Of a stretch of DNA of 64,000 bases, positions 9,537 to 17,630 are shown in pieces; position 1 is the first letter of the stretch, and each line of letters starts with the position of its first letter. Made by a program: the position numbers and the translations under genes. This stretch comes from Vibrio salinus (GTDB lineage: Bacteria > Pseudomonadota > Gammaproteobacteria > Enterobacterales > Vibrionaceae): assembly GCF_021272385.1 (NCBI RefSeq), contig NZ_JAJSDZ010000005.1:1054001-1118000 (forward strand), read 5' to 3'. A model generated the notes under the pieces. That model was not told the DNA's origin and ran no database searches. It saw nothing but the letters and a program-made list of their open reading frames with translations.

Positions 9537-10829
9537 ATGTTGTCTATTTTTGCCCGACTGCCTCTTTTACATAAAATTTTAATTGGTCTGATCTCTGCCG
9601 TTATTGTTTTTTCAATGATATTTTTACCCAGCCCTTCGGCTTTGAGAAAAAATGAAAAACATCTTGAAATCGGGCGTCATTATCCTCTTTCAATCAACAA
9701 AGAAGCATTAGCTCCCGGAGAATCCATTCCACCAACTGCCGTTCTCCGATGGGAAAGACACATCGTCAAATCAGGAGAAAGTGCCGCGGTCCTTTTTCAA
9801 CGTATCGGATTATCTTCACGCCTGTTATATGAAATAACAGCCAGTAGTGTCAGAGCAAAACAACAACTAAGTCGTTTAAAACCTGGCAATAAACTCGTGT
9901 TCGGTTTCAATCAGGAAAATAAGCTGATTCAGTTAAGAAGAACCATTAATCCTTATGAAAGCTTTTTAATCACCAGAACACCAACCGGATTTAAAACCAG
10001 TATTGATAAAAAAGAAATTCACTATCAATACAACTACACTGAAGCAACAATAGTATCTAACTTCTGGAATGCAGCAAAAAAAGCCGGATTAACAGGAAAT
10101 CAGATCATGGAACTGGCTGGGATCTTTGGCTGGGATGTTGACTTTGCATTAGATATACGTAAAGGAGATCAATTCAGACTGCTTTATCAGGAAAAAGTGG
10201 TTGAGGGAGAAGTGGTCGGAAAAGGTAATATTATTGCCGCTGAATTTATTAATCAGGGAGATACTTTTAAGGCTATTCTGGATGATACCAGTGGTAATTA
10301 CTACGATGAAAATGGCCGGGCAATGAAAAAAGCATTTTTACGTGCGCCACTTGATTTTCGTCGGGTATCATCCAATTTCAATCCAAGGCGTCTGCATCCT
10401 GTCACCGGCCGAATAAGGCCTCATAGAGGGACAGACTACGTTGCCCCGATAGGAACACCCATCTGGGCCGCTGGAGATGGCGTCGTCATAAAATCCAGTT
10501 ACAATCAGTTTAACGGGAATTACGTGTTTATTAAGCACAGTAATACCTACATCACCAAATACCTACACTTAAAGCGTCGTCTGGTAAAAACCGGGCAGAG
10601 AGTAAAACAGGGACAAACAATAGGCCAGTTAGGCAGGACAGGAAGAGTGACAGGCGCCCACCTTCATTATGAGTTCCTTGTTCATGGTGTCCACAAAAAC
10701 CCTCGGACAGTAAAACTGCCCGAATCAAAATCACTCGCCGGGTCCAGAAAACAGACATTTCTGGCAAGTGCAAAAATAAAATTAGCGCAAATGAAGCACT
10801 ACAGCCTCGTTTTAACTGCGAAAAGATGA
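9537..10829 (+). CDS. M23-family murein DD-endopeptidase (MepM/Shy type)
   Basis: Predicted envelope LytM endopeptidase that cuts D-Ala-mDAP crosslinks to allow cell-wall insertion. The 430-residue protein has an N-terminal membrane anchor (about 10-32), a LysM/OapA-like region (HIVKSGESAAVLFQRIGLSS, about 75-95), then a C-terminal M23 domain. The M23 domain has the zinc motifs HRGTDY (HxxxD) and HLHYE, both intact, so it should be catalytic and not a LytM activator. The C-terminal tail resembles E. coli MepM. Vibrios carry several such enzymes (ShyA, ShyB, ShyC); which one this is cannot be decided here. Confidence 0.88.
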   Translation: MLSIFARLPLLHKILIGLISAVIVFSMIFLPSPSALRKNEKHLEIGRHYPLSINKEALAPGESIPPTAVLRWERHIVKSGESAAVLFQRIGLSSRLLYEITASSVRAKQQLSRLKPGNKLVFGFNQENKLIQLRRTINPYESFLITRTPTGFKTSIDKKEIHYQYNYTEATIVSNFWNAAKKAGLTGNQIMELAGIFGWDVDFALDIRKGDQFRLLYQEKVVEGEVVGKGNIIAAEFINQGDTFKAILDDTSGNYYDENGRAMKKAFLRAPLDFRRVSSNFNPRRLHPVTGRIRPHRGTDYVAPIGTPIWAAGDGVVIKSSYNQFNGNYVFIKHSNTYITKYLHLKRRLVKTGQRVKQGQTIGQLGRTGRVTGAHLHYEFLVHGVHKNPRTVKLPESKSLAGSRKQTFLASAKIKLAQMKHYSLVLTAKR

Positions 10830-10912
10830 CAAATCATGAAGTCTTTTTGGTGTACCGCTTTATTCTGCTTTGAATTGATATCGTAGGCTTTAAGGCTGCT
10901 GACTTTCAAATT

Positions 10913-11257
10913 TTAGATACTAAACGACGCACCGCAACCACACGTTGTGGTAGCGTTCGGGTTATTAACAAAGAAACGAGCACCTTCCAGTCCTTCGGTA
11001 TAATCTACTTCCCCTCCAATCAGATACTGAAGACTCATTGGATCAACCACCAGGGTTACACCACTGTTTTCGATGGTTGTATCACCGTCATTAACATTCT
11101 CATCAAAAGTAAAACCATATTGGAAACCACTACAACCACCACCAGTGATATACACACGTAATTTCAAATTAGGATTTTCTTCTTCTGCAATCAGAGTTTT
11201 CACTCTGGTTGCTGCTGCATCGGAAAATGTTAAAGGAACATTTAACTCACTCACCAC
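10913..11257 (-). CDS. erpA: Iron-sulfur cluster insertion protein ErpA
   Basis: A-type carrier that delivers Fe-S clusters to apoproteins, in E. coli notably the isoprenoid enzymes IspG and IspH. The 114-residue protein has the three ligand cysteines, in GGGCSGFQY and at the C-terminal CGCG. The sequence is almost that of the V. cholerae protein. It is divergent from hemL with a 270-bp gap that contains a promoter overlapped by an IscR-like operator, which suggests Fe-S-dependent control. Confidence 0.96.
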   Translation of the reverse strand: MVSELNVPLTFSDAAATRVKTLIAEEENPNLKLRVYITGGGCSGFQYGFTFDENVNDGDTTIENSGVTLVVDPMSLQYLIGGEVDYTEGLEGARFFVNNPNATTTCGCGASFSI

Positions 11258-11339
11258 GACCTCTCTTATGTGCCCGTGTACTCATAATGCTTTTCCGGTA
11301 TTAAAACATAAACACATGGCACTCTCTAATATTTTTCGA

Positions 11340-11368
11340 ATTATCCAATACCCTACTATTTCGGTCAA
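11340..11368 (-). promoter_or_regulatory. Sigma-70 promoter of erpA
   Basis: Minus-strand TTGACC (11368-11363), a 17-nt spacer and GATAAT (11345-11340). Both hexamers differ by one base from consensus and the spacing is optimal. The start point would be about 75 nt upstream of the erpA ATG. Confidence 0.75.
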
Positions 11369-11372
11369 GTAA
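11348..11372. promoter_or_regulatory. IscR type 1-like operator over the erpA -35 region
   Basis: The 25-bp element matches 22 of 25 positions of the published IscR type 1 consensus (half-sites CCCTACT and GGTCAAG around an AT core). It covers the -35 hexamer and spacer of the erpA promoter, the position from which [2Fe-2S]-IscR represses its own promoter in E. coli. Comparison was made by eye against the consensus as I remember it. Confidence 0.65.
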
Positions 11373-11527
11373 GGTTTTTTGTTCTCACATCCATACTTCT
11401 GTCTTTTTTATTTATCACATTGATTAATGACTGAATTTCGATAAATTCAACAAAAAGGGTTCTCCTTCGAATATCAAAGAGTACAATGCGTACAACATTG
11501 GTCCGAATGACAATTAGAGGATAACCC

Positions 11528-12820
11528 ATGACCAGATCCACAGACCTGTATCAGAAAGCCCAGTCAACCATACCCGGAGGCGTCAACTCACCAGTAAGAG
11601 CATTTAGTGGTGTGGGTGGTTCCCCTATTTTTATTGCCCGGGCAGACGGTGCTTTTGTTTTTGATGAAGATGGTCACGCTTATATCGATTATGTTGGATC
11701 ATGGGGTCCGATGATCTTGGGGCATAACCATGCTGAAATCCGTGAAGCCGTGATGGATGCGGTACAACACGGTTTAAGTTTTGGAGCTCCGACCGCGATC
11801 GAAGTAGAGATGGCGGAACTCGTATCTGAGCTTGTTCCATCGATGGAAATGGTACGTATGGTGAACTCAGGTACAGAAGCTACCATGAGTGCGATTCGTC
11901 TGGCCCGTGGTTATACAGGACGGGATAAGATTATAAAATTTGAAGGATGTTATCATGGACATTCAGATGGACTGTTAGTAAAAGCTGGCTCAGGCGCTCT
12001 GACACTTGGCCAACCCAGCTCCCCCGGAGTACCTGCCGATTTTGCTAAGTACACACTGACAGCCCGGTATAACGATCTGAATTCAGTTCACGAATTATTC
12101 AGTGCTAATAAGGGTGAAATAGCCTGCATTATTGTCGAACCCGTAGCAGGCAACATGAACTGTATCCCACCTGTCGATGGTTTTCTGGAAGGATTGCGGG
12201 AAATTTGTGACAGCGAAGGAGCACTGCTCATTTTTGATGAAGTCATGACCGGGTTCCGGGTTGCTTTGGGTGGTGCGCAGGACTATTACCATATCAAACC
12301 AGATCTGACAACGCTGGGTAAGATCATTGGCGGAGGTATGCCTGTTGGAGCTTTTGGCGGCAAAAAAGAAATAATGCAATACATAGCACCCACAGGGCCT
12401 GTTTATCAGGCCGGAACTTTATCGGGTAATCCCGTGGCAATGGCTGCCGGCTACGCTTGTCTTAAGTTGCTAAGAGAAGAAGGAAATGAACGCAGACTCA
12501 CTTTTAAAACCAAGCAATTGACCGATGGTTTTAGAAAGTTAGCGCAAAAACACGGTATTCCTATGGTAATTCATCAGGTAGGGGGAATGTTCGGCTTCTT
12601 CTTCACCGACCAAAAAACCATTACCTGCTATGAAGACGTCGCGAAATGCGATACCGATAAATTTAAGCAATTTTTCCACCTGATGCTCCAATTTGGCGTT
12701 TACCTGGCGCCTTCCGCCTATGAAGCGGGCTTTACCTCACTGGCCCACAGTTCAGAGGCCATCGATGCCACACTGGAAGCCATTGACAGAAGTCTGGCTA
12801 TCATGTCTGAAGAGCTTTAA
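11528..12820 (+). CDS. hemL: Glutamate-1-semialdehyde 2,1-aminomutase
   Basis: PLP enzyme that converts glutamate-1-semialdehyde to 5-aminolevulinate in the C5 route of heme synthesis. The 430-residue class III aminotransferase fold shows [11 protein letters not shown] at the N terminus, [28 protein letters not shown], and the PLP lysine in [18 protein letters not shown] (about 265). Length and motifs are standard. RBS GAGGATAACCC precedes the ATG. Divergent from erpA and followed by a strong terminator. Confidence 0.97.
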   Translation: MTRSTDLYQKAQSTIPGGVNSPVRAFSGVGGSPIFIARADGAFVFDEDGHAYIDYVGSWGPMILGHNHAEIREAVMDAVQHGLSFGAPTAIEVEMAELVSELVPSMEMVRMVNSGTEATMSAIRLARGYTGRDKIIKFEGCYHGHSDGLLVKAGSGALTLGQPSSPGVPADFAKYTLTARYNDLNSVHELFSANKGEIACIIVEPVAGNMNCIPPVDGFLEGLREICDSEGALLIFDEVMTGFRVALGGAQDYYHIKPDLTTLGKIIGGGMPVGAFGGKKEIMQYIAPTGPVYQAGTLSGNPVAMAAGYACLKLLREEGNERRLTFKTKQLTDGFRKLAQKHGIPMVIHQVGGMFGFFFTDQKTITCYEDVAKCDTDKFKQFFHLMLQFGVYLAPSAYEAGFTSLAHSSEAIDATLEAIDRSLAIMSEEL

Positions 12821-12834
12821 TTCTCCCCGTATCC

Positions 12835-12867
12835 GTAATCAGAGGGAAATCGCCTCTGATTACCTTT
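12835..12867 (+). terminator. Terminator after hemL
   Basis: Perfect 11-bp stem GTAATCAGAGG (12835-12845) / CCTCTGATTAC (12853-12863) followed by CTTTT. It also lies just downstream of the small minus-strand gene at 12881-13000, but has no T-tract in that direction. Confidence 0.85.
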
Positions 12868-12880
12868 TCATTTCTTTCTT

Positions 12881-13000
12881 CTAGTGCCAGTTCACGGCAA
12901 CCAAAATTACAAGTGCCACTAATGTACATCCGAGCCATGGAATCTTTCTGAATGTTTTTTTCTCTGAAGAACAACATTTCTCATTATTACAGCATCCCAT
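12881..13000 (-). CDS. 39-residue cysteine-rich single-pass membrane miniprotein
   Basis: A short frame between hemL and the permease: ATG at 13000, TAG at 12881. The N terminus MGCCNNEKCCSSEKKTFRK carries two CC pairs (Cys 3, 4, 9, 10) on a polar, basic segment. It is followed by one membrane-spanning stretch (about residues 20-36, with Cys25) and a short tail NWH. A purine-rich GGGGAAAG Shine-Dalgarno lies 4 nt before the ATG, and a perfect TATAAT (13043-13038) lies about 40 nt upstream. I do not recognise the family. The CC-x4-CC arrangement could bind metal or be lipidated, but no function can be assigned. That it is a gene is inference from RBS, promoter and composition. Confidence 0.6.
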   Translation of the reverse strand: MGCCNNEKCCSSEKKTFRKIPWLGCTLVALVILVAVNWH

Positions 13001-13076
13001 TATACTTTCCCCATTGATTACCTGTTAATAAATCGCCATTATAAGCATACTCATATGAACAAGGAGCCCGTTCCTC

Positions 13077-14171
13077 GTGTCTACTCCCAAGATATCCCCA
13101 AGTCATTGGGTTATTATCGTCGCCCTGCTTTCCGCTGCTGTCGCCTGTTTCTACCTTGTTGAACCTTATTTAAACGCGATTATTCTGGCCTTTATTCTTT
13201 CTTTAATTATTCATCCTGTCCACCATATTATCGACAAAAAGATTGAATCGGCACTTGGCCGGAGTAAAAATCTGTCCGCATTGATTTCATGTGTTCTGCT
13301 AACCGTGATTATTGTTATCCCGCTTTTGTTCGTCATTTCAGCCATTGTGCAACAAGGGGTGCGTTTTTCTCAAAACCTCTACGACTGGGTATCTCATGGA
13401 GGTATCCAGACATTGTTCAATCACCCCTGGGTTCAGTGGGCCATTCATTTTTCTAATGATTATCTGCCCTTTAAGCACATTGATTCAACCAGTATTGCTC
13501 AGGAAGTTGCAACCGCATCCAGTCAGGCCGGTTCAAAACTGGTTGGCACCAGCGCCAAAATTTTGGGTGATGCCACCGCGTTTATCCTCGACTTTTTTCT
13601 GATGCTGTTTGTCTTATTTTTCCTTTTACGGGATTACGACAGTATTATTGTTTCTCTCAGACACATTTTACCGTTATCAAGAAGTCAGGAAGATAAGTTG
13701 CTTGATCAAATTGAAAAAGTAGCAAAATCGGCTGTTATGGGTTCTTTCCTTACGGCATTGGCTCAGGGATTTGCCGGCGGTATCGGTATGGCGATTTCCG
13801 GATTTCCCGGTTTATTCTGGGGAACGATGATAGGCTTTACATCATTTATTCCTATTGTGGGTACTGCACTTATCTGGCTACCAGCAAGTGTTTACTTATT
13901 GCTATCCGGGCAAACAACCTGGGCAATTTTTCTGGCGGTATGGAGTATTACTGTCGTCGGCTCAATTGATAACCTATTGCGCCCCCTTCTGATGAAAGGA
14001 AGCGCGGGTATGAATACTCTGCTTATTTTCTTTTCCCTTTTGGGCGGCATTCATCTCTTTGGTCTGATAGGCCTGATTTACGGACCTCTTATCTTTGCCA
14101 TCACCATCGTTCTGTTTAATATCTATGAAGTCGAGTTTCAACACTTTCTCGATGATCAGGATAACAGTTGA
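13077..14171 (+). CDS. AI-2E family transporter (YdiK/PerM-like permease)
   Basis: Inner-membrane protein of 364 residues with about eight hydrophobic segments and the family-typical soluble loop between them (about residues 95-165). C-terminal motifs include LRPLLMKGS and LLGGIHLFGLIGLIYGPL. The family (PF01594) includes TqsA and YdiK; substrates are mostly unproven, so AI-2 export should not be assumed. Start is GTG at 13077 with AAGGAG about 10 nt upstream. It is divergent from the 39-residue miniprotein and followed by rsmC. Confidence 0.85.
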   Translation: MSTPKISPSHWVIIVALLSAAVACFYLVEPYLNAIILAFILSLIIHPVHHIIDKKIESALGRSKNLSALISCVLLTVIIVIPLLFVISAIVQQGVRFSQNLYDWVSHGGIQTLFNHPWVQWAIHFSNDYLPFKHIDSTSIAQEVATASSQAGSKLVGTSAKILGDATAFILDFFLMLFVLFFLLRDYDSIIVSLRHILPLSRSQEDKLLDQIEKVAKSAVMGSFLTALAQGFAGGIGMAISGFPGLFWGTMIGFTSFIPIVGTALIWLPASVYLLLSGQTTWAIFLAVWSITVVGSIDNLLRPLLMKGSAGMNTLLIFFSLLGGIHLFGLIGLIYGPLIFAITIVLFNIYEVEFQHFLDDQDNS

Positions 14172-14176
14172 TAAAT

Positions 14177-14203
14177 CGCGAATTCCGGCTTTAGGAATTC
14201 GCG
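14177..14203. repeat. Perfect inverted repeat after the permease gene
   Basis: CGCGAATTCC (14177-14186), 7-nt loop, GGAATTCGCG (14194-14203), just after the permease stop. Without a T-tract on either strand it is not a canonical intrinsic terminator; it may protect the 3' end. Confidence 0.5.
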
Positions 14204-14255
14204 CTACTGTGCGACAATCTCGGCGTTTTTCAATCATTCATAGGGTGCTCGCTCG

Positions 14256-15275
14256 ATGCTAACGTCCCCCAGCCAAATAGCTCAACGTCAACTGGACTAT
14301 TTTCACGACAAGCATGTTTTAGTCGCAGGAGAAATCGAAGACGATTTTCCACTTCTTTTATCGTCACACTGTCGCTGCGTTTCCGTCTATACCACGCATT
14401 TTGGTTACTACCGTCAGATGAACCAAAACAAAGACATAACCTGTTACTTTGGCAGTGAAATGAGTGAAGAATGTCAGGCGGATCTACTCCTGCTTTACTG
14501 GCCGAAAGCAAAACAAGAAGCCGAGTATTTGCTCGCGATGCTTCTGAGTAAGTTAGGAAAAGGGACAGAAGTCGTTGTTGTCGGGGAAAACCGCTCTGGC
14601 GTTAAAAGCATTGAAAAGTTCTTTAAACCCTATGGGGTAATCCACAAATACGACTCCGCCAGACGCTGTTCTTTTTACTGGGGAGAATGTCAGACCACAC
14701 CGACAACGTTTAATATTAATGATTGGTTCAAAGAATACACGGTATCTTTCGGTCAGACGCATCTGAAAGTGAAAAGTTTACCTGGTGTTTTTAGCCATGG
14801 TGAATTCGACACTGGTAGTCAGTTACTGGTTAGAAACCTTCCTCCACTGAGCCATAAAGTGCTTGATTTTGGCTGCGGTGCAGGCGTTTTGGGCTGTATG
14901 ATGAAAGCCCTTAACCCCGAGATCGATGTTCATTTATGCGATGTCAGTGCTCTCGCGGTCACATCATCAATCAAGACATTAGAAGAAAACAATTTATCCG
15001 GACAGGTATTTGCCACGGATATTTACAGTAATGTTGACTCTGATTTTAATTTTATTGTGAGTAATCCCCCATTTCACTCAGGACTGGACACCAATTATAA
15101 CGCTGCAGAAACTTTACTGATGAAAGCACCGGAGCACCTGAAGACAAATGGAGAAATGCTCATTGTCGCCAACAGTTTTTTAAAATACCCACCGATTATC
15201 GAAAATGCGTTTGGCCACTGCCAGCTTTTGGATAAAAGCAATAAATTTGCAATTTATCGGGCAACGAAAAAATAG
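14256..15275 (+). CDS. rsmC: 16S rRNA m2G1207 methyltransferase RsmC
   Basis: Methylates N2 of G1207 of 16S rRNA in the 30S subunit. The 339-residue protein has the duplicated RsmC architecture: a degenerate N-terminal domain (about 1-165) and a catalytic C-terminal Rossmann domain with [15 protein letters not shown] (SAM site, about 205) and the N2-guanine methylase motif SNPPFHSG (about 268-275). Length agrees with the E. coli enzyme. It precedes a bidirectional terminator shared with amtB. Confidence 0.95.
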   Translation: MLTSPSQIAQRQLDYFHDKHVLVAGEIEDDFPLLLSSHCRCVSVYTTHFGYYRQMNQNKDITCYFGSEMSEECQADLLLLYWPKAKQEAEYLLAMLLSKLGKGTEVVVVGENRSGVKSIEKFFKPYGVIHKYDSARRCSFYWGECQTTPTTFNINDWFKEYTVSFGQTHLKVKSLPGVFSHGEFDTGSQLLVRNLPPLSHKVLDFGCGAGVLGCMMKALNPEIDVHLCDVSALAVTSSIKTLEENNLSGQVFATDIYSNVDSDFNFIVSNPPFHSGLDTNYNAAETLLMKAPEHLKTNGEMLIVANSFLKYPPIIENAFGHCQLLDKSNKFAIYRATKK

Positions 15276-15306
15276 CCGCCGCCAAAACATCCTTTCTGAA
15301 TGGCCC

Positions 15307-15340
15307 AAAAAAACCTCAGCTAAAACGCTGAGGTTTTTAA
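15307..15340. terminator. Bidirectional terminator between rsmC and amtB
   Basis: Stem CCTCAGC (15314-15320) / GCTGAGG (15327-15333) flanked by A7 on the left and T5 on the right, so it works for rsmC on the plus strand and amtB on the minus strand. Confidence 0.9.
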
Positions 15341-15361
15341 TACAACTAATCGAACAGCCTG

Positions 15362-16591
15362 TTATTTATTGTTTGCAAACTCAGGGTAAGCCTCAACACC
15401 ACAATCGTGCATATCCATACCTTGAATTTCTTCTTCTTCAGTAACTCGGATTCCTGTTGTTGCTTTCAGGATAGCCCATACAACCAGACTGGTTACAAAA
15501 ACCCAGAAGAAGATAACTACTGCACCCAGAAGCTGAGCGCCAAAAGTTGCATCGGCATTGCTTAGAGGTACAACCAGCAGGCCAAACAGACCACATACAC
15601 CGTGAACGGAAAGTGCACCGACCGGATCATCGATTTTAATTTTGTCAAATGCGATAATGCTGAATACTACAATCACACCTGCAACCGCACCGATTGCTAC
15701 AGATGCCATTGGAGAAGGAGATAAAGGATCTGCCGTAATAGCAACCAGCCCTGCCAAAGCACCGTTAAGGATCATAGTTAAATCTGCTTTACCCCAGGTT
15801 GTTTTACAAACCAATAGTGCCGCAATAGAACCAGCCGCTGCCGCTGCGTTAGTGTTCAGGAAAATCTGACCAACTGCCGTTGCATTCTCAAAATCTGAAA
15901 CCATCAGCTGAGAACCGCCGTTGAACCCAAACCAACCGAACCAAAGGATGAAAGTACCCAACGTAGCCAAAGGCATGTTTGAACCCGGGATTGGGAATAT
16001 TTCACCATTCTTACCATATTTCCCTTTACGTGCACCCAGTAAAAGAACACCAGCAAGTGCTGCTGCCGCACCAGCCATGTGAACAATACCAGAACCGGCA
16101 AAATCACTGAAGCCAGCTGCAGATAAGAAACCACCACCCCATGTCCAGTAACCTTCAACCGGATAAATAACGGCCGTCAGGACAACAGAGAAGATTAAGA
16201 AAGACCACAATTTCATACGTTCAGCAACGGCACCGGATACCACAGACATTGAAGTTGCAACGAATACCACCTGGAAGAAGAAATCGGATTCCAGAGAGTG
16301 ATCCGCACCTTTAGCCTGAGTACCGATCAATGTACCAAAAGACGGTAACCAACCCGCTTCAGCATTTCCTACATACATAATGTTATAGCCAACTAACAGG
16401 TACATAGTACAAGCGATAGCATAAAGAACGAAGTTCTTAGCCAGTATTTCTGTTGTGTTTTTAGAGCGAACCAAACCAGCCTCTAGCATCGCAAAGCCAG
16501 CGGCCATCCACATTACAAGTGCGCCAGAAATGAGGAAAAAGAAGGTATCAAGCGCGTAACGTAACTCGGTCACTGTTACTGATAAATCCAT
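15362..16591 (-). CDS. amtB: Ammonium transporter AmtB
   Basis: Inner-membrane channel for ammonium, closed by the PII protein GlnK under nitrogen sufficiency. The 409-residue sequence contains about eleven hydrophobic segments and the Amt signatures, including FILWFGWFGFNGGS and a conserved His in LSVHGVCGLFGLL. It lacks an obvious cleavable signal peptide, starting MDLSVTVTELRYALDTFFFL. It is cotranscribed 24 nt downstream of glnK, the near-universal glnK-amtB pair. Confidence 0.95.
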   Translation of the reverse strand: MDLSVTVTELRYALDTFFFLISGALVMWMAAGFAMLEAGLVRSKNTTEILAKNFVLYAIACTMYLLVGYNIMYVGNAEAGWLPSFGTLIGTQAKGADHSLESDFFFQVVFVATSMSVVSGAVAERMKLWSFLIFSVVLTAVIYPVEGYWTWGGGFLSAAGFSDFAGSGIVHMAGAAAALAGVLLLGARKGKYGKNGEIFPIPGSNMPLATLGTFILWFGWFGFNGGSQLMVSDFENATAVGQIFLNTNAAAAAGSIAALLVCKTTWGKADLTMILNGALAGLVAITADPLSPSPMASVAIGAVAGVIVVFSIIAFDKIKIDDPVGALSVHGVCGLFGLLVVPLSNADATFGAQLLGAVVIFFWVFVTSLVVWAILKATTGIRVTEEEEIQGMDMHDCGVEAYPEFANNK

Positions 16592-16615
16592 AATAGTACT
16601 CCAGTCCTTTGAATC

Positions 16616-17017
<402 letters not shown>

Positions 17018-17063
17018 TTAATCCATTGAAAATAAAAGAATAAACAACAAAAAACCATAAAAA

Positions 17064-17098
17064 CAAAAAAAGACCGCACACTTTTAGTGCGATCTTTT
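17064..17098 (-). terminator. Terminator after yacL
   Basis: Minus-strand stem GATCGCAC/GTGCGGTC (one G-U pair) with loop TAAAAGT and seven T. The palindrome also resembles a weak NtrC site and lies between the sigma-54 promoter and the better NtrC-like site. Confidence 0.8.
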
Positions 17099-17125
17099 CA
17101 CAAAAATAAGGCATTAGACAAAATA

Positions 17126-17142
17126 CTCACCAGCTTTGTGCA
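17126..17142. promoter_or_regulatory. Likely NtrC (NRI) enhancer site
   Basis: Minus strand TGCACAAAGCTGGTGAG fits the NtrC dyad TGCACYA-N3-TGGTGCA at 11 of 14 defined positions. It lies about 115 bp upstream of the sigma-54 promoter, a normal enhancer distance, between the yacL stop and its terminator. Confidence 0.6.
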
Positions 17143-17152
17143 AACAAAGAAA

Positions 17153-17521
17153 TTACGATTTAATAAACGTCTGCCATTTATTGAGTAGTTCAACAAAATC
17201 TTCAAGACCGCAGCTTGAAGAGCTTTCACTGTCATAAAGATATAAATTATCTTCAAAATTTTCTTCTATTTCCTGATGAACCGCATTCTCAGCAACCACA
17301 ACTTCATAATTATGAAATAATACTAATAACTCTGTACCACACCATTTAAAGTCACGTATTGGTGCACGGTGAGCCTGCCCGGCCAACAAAAAAAGCTGTT
17401 CTATTTTTGCACAATCCTGGATAAGTTCATCTTCCAGCAACCGTCCGAAGATGGTATGTTCCATCTCAAAATGAGCACGAAATTCACCCAGCATCGTATT
17501 TTTTGTAAATTCAAAATCCAT
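17153..17521 (-). CDS. yacL: YacL family protein (UPF0231)
   Basis: A 122-residue acidic cytoplasmic protein of unknown function. The N terminus MDFEFTKNTMLGEFRAHFEM and the C-terminal block LYLYDSESSSSCGLEDFVELLNKW correspond to E. coli YacL, which also sits next to acnB. There is no signal peptide or membrane segment. It lies downstream of acnB on the same strand, but a strong terminator separates them, so it needs its own promoter. Confidence 0.85.
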   Translation of the reverse strand: MDFEFTKNTMLGEFRAHFEMEHTIFGRLLEDELIQDCAKIEQLFLLAGQAHRAPIRDFKWCGTELLVLFHNYEVVVAENAVHQEIEENFEDNLYLYDSESSSSCGLEDFVELLNKWQTFIKS

Positions 17522-17570
17522 TCATTACGCCCGTTCAGAATATATGCTTTTTATACTTCTATTATAAAAT

Positions 17571-17599
17571 AAAAAAGGCTTCTCCTGAGAGAAGCCTTT
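17571..17599 (-). terminator. Terminator after acnB
   Basis: Perfect 11-bp stem AAAGGCTTCTC/GAGAAGCCTTT with loop CTGA; on the minus strand it is followed by TTTATTTTA. Between the acnB stop and the yacL start. Confidence 0.9.
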
Positions 17600-17630
17600 A
17601 TCATGATAGCAAACTGAATTGCAAAAAATA

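Noticed and set aside
13077..14171. Reading the AI-2E permease as an autoinducer-2 exporter connected to quorum sensing
   Set aside because: Family name only; most members have other or unknown substrates, and the sequence does not decide.
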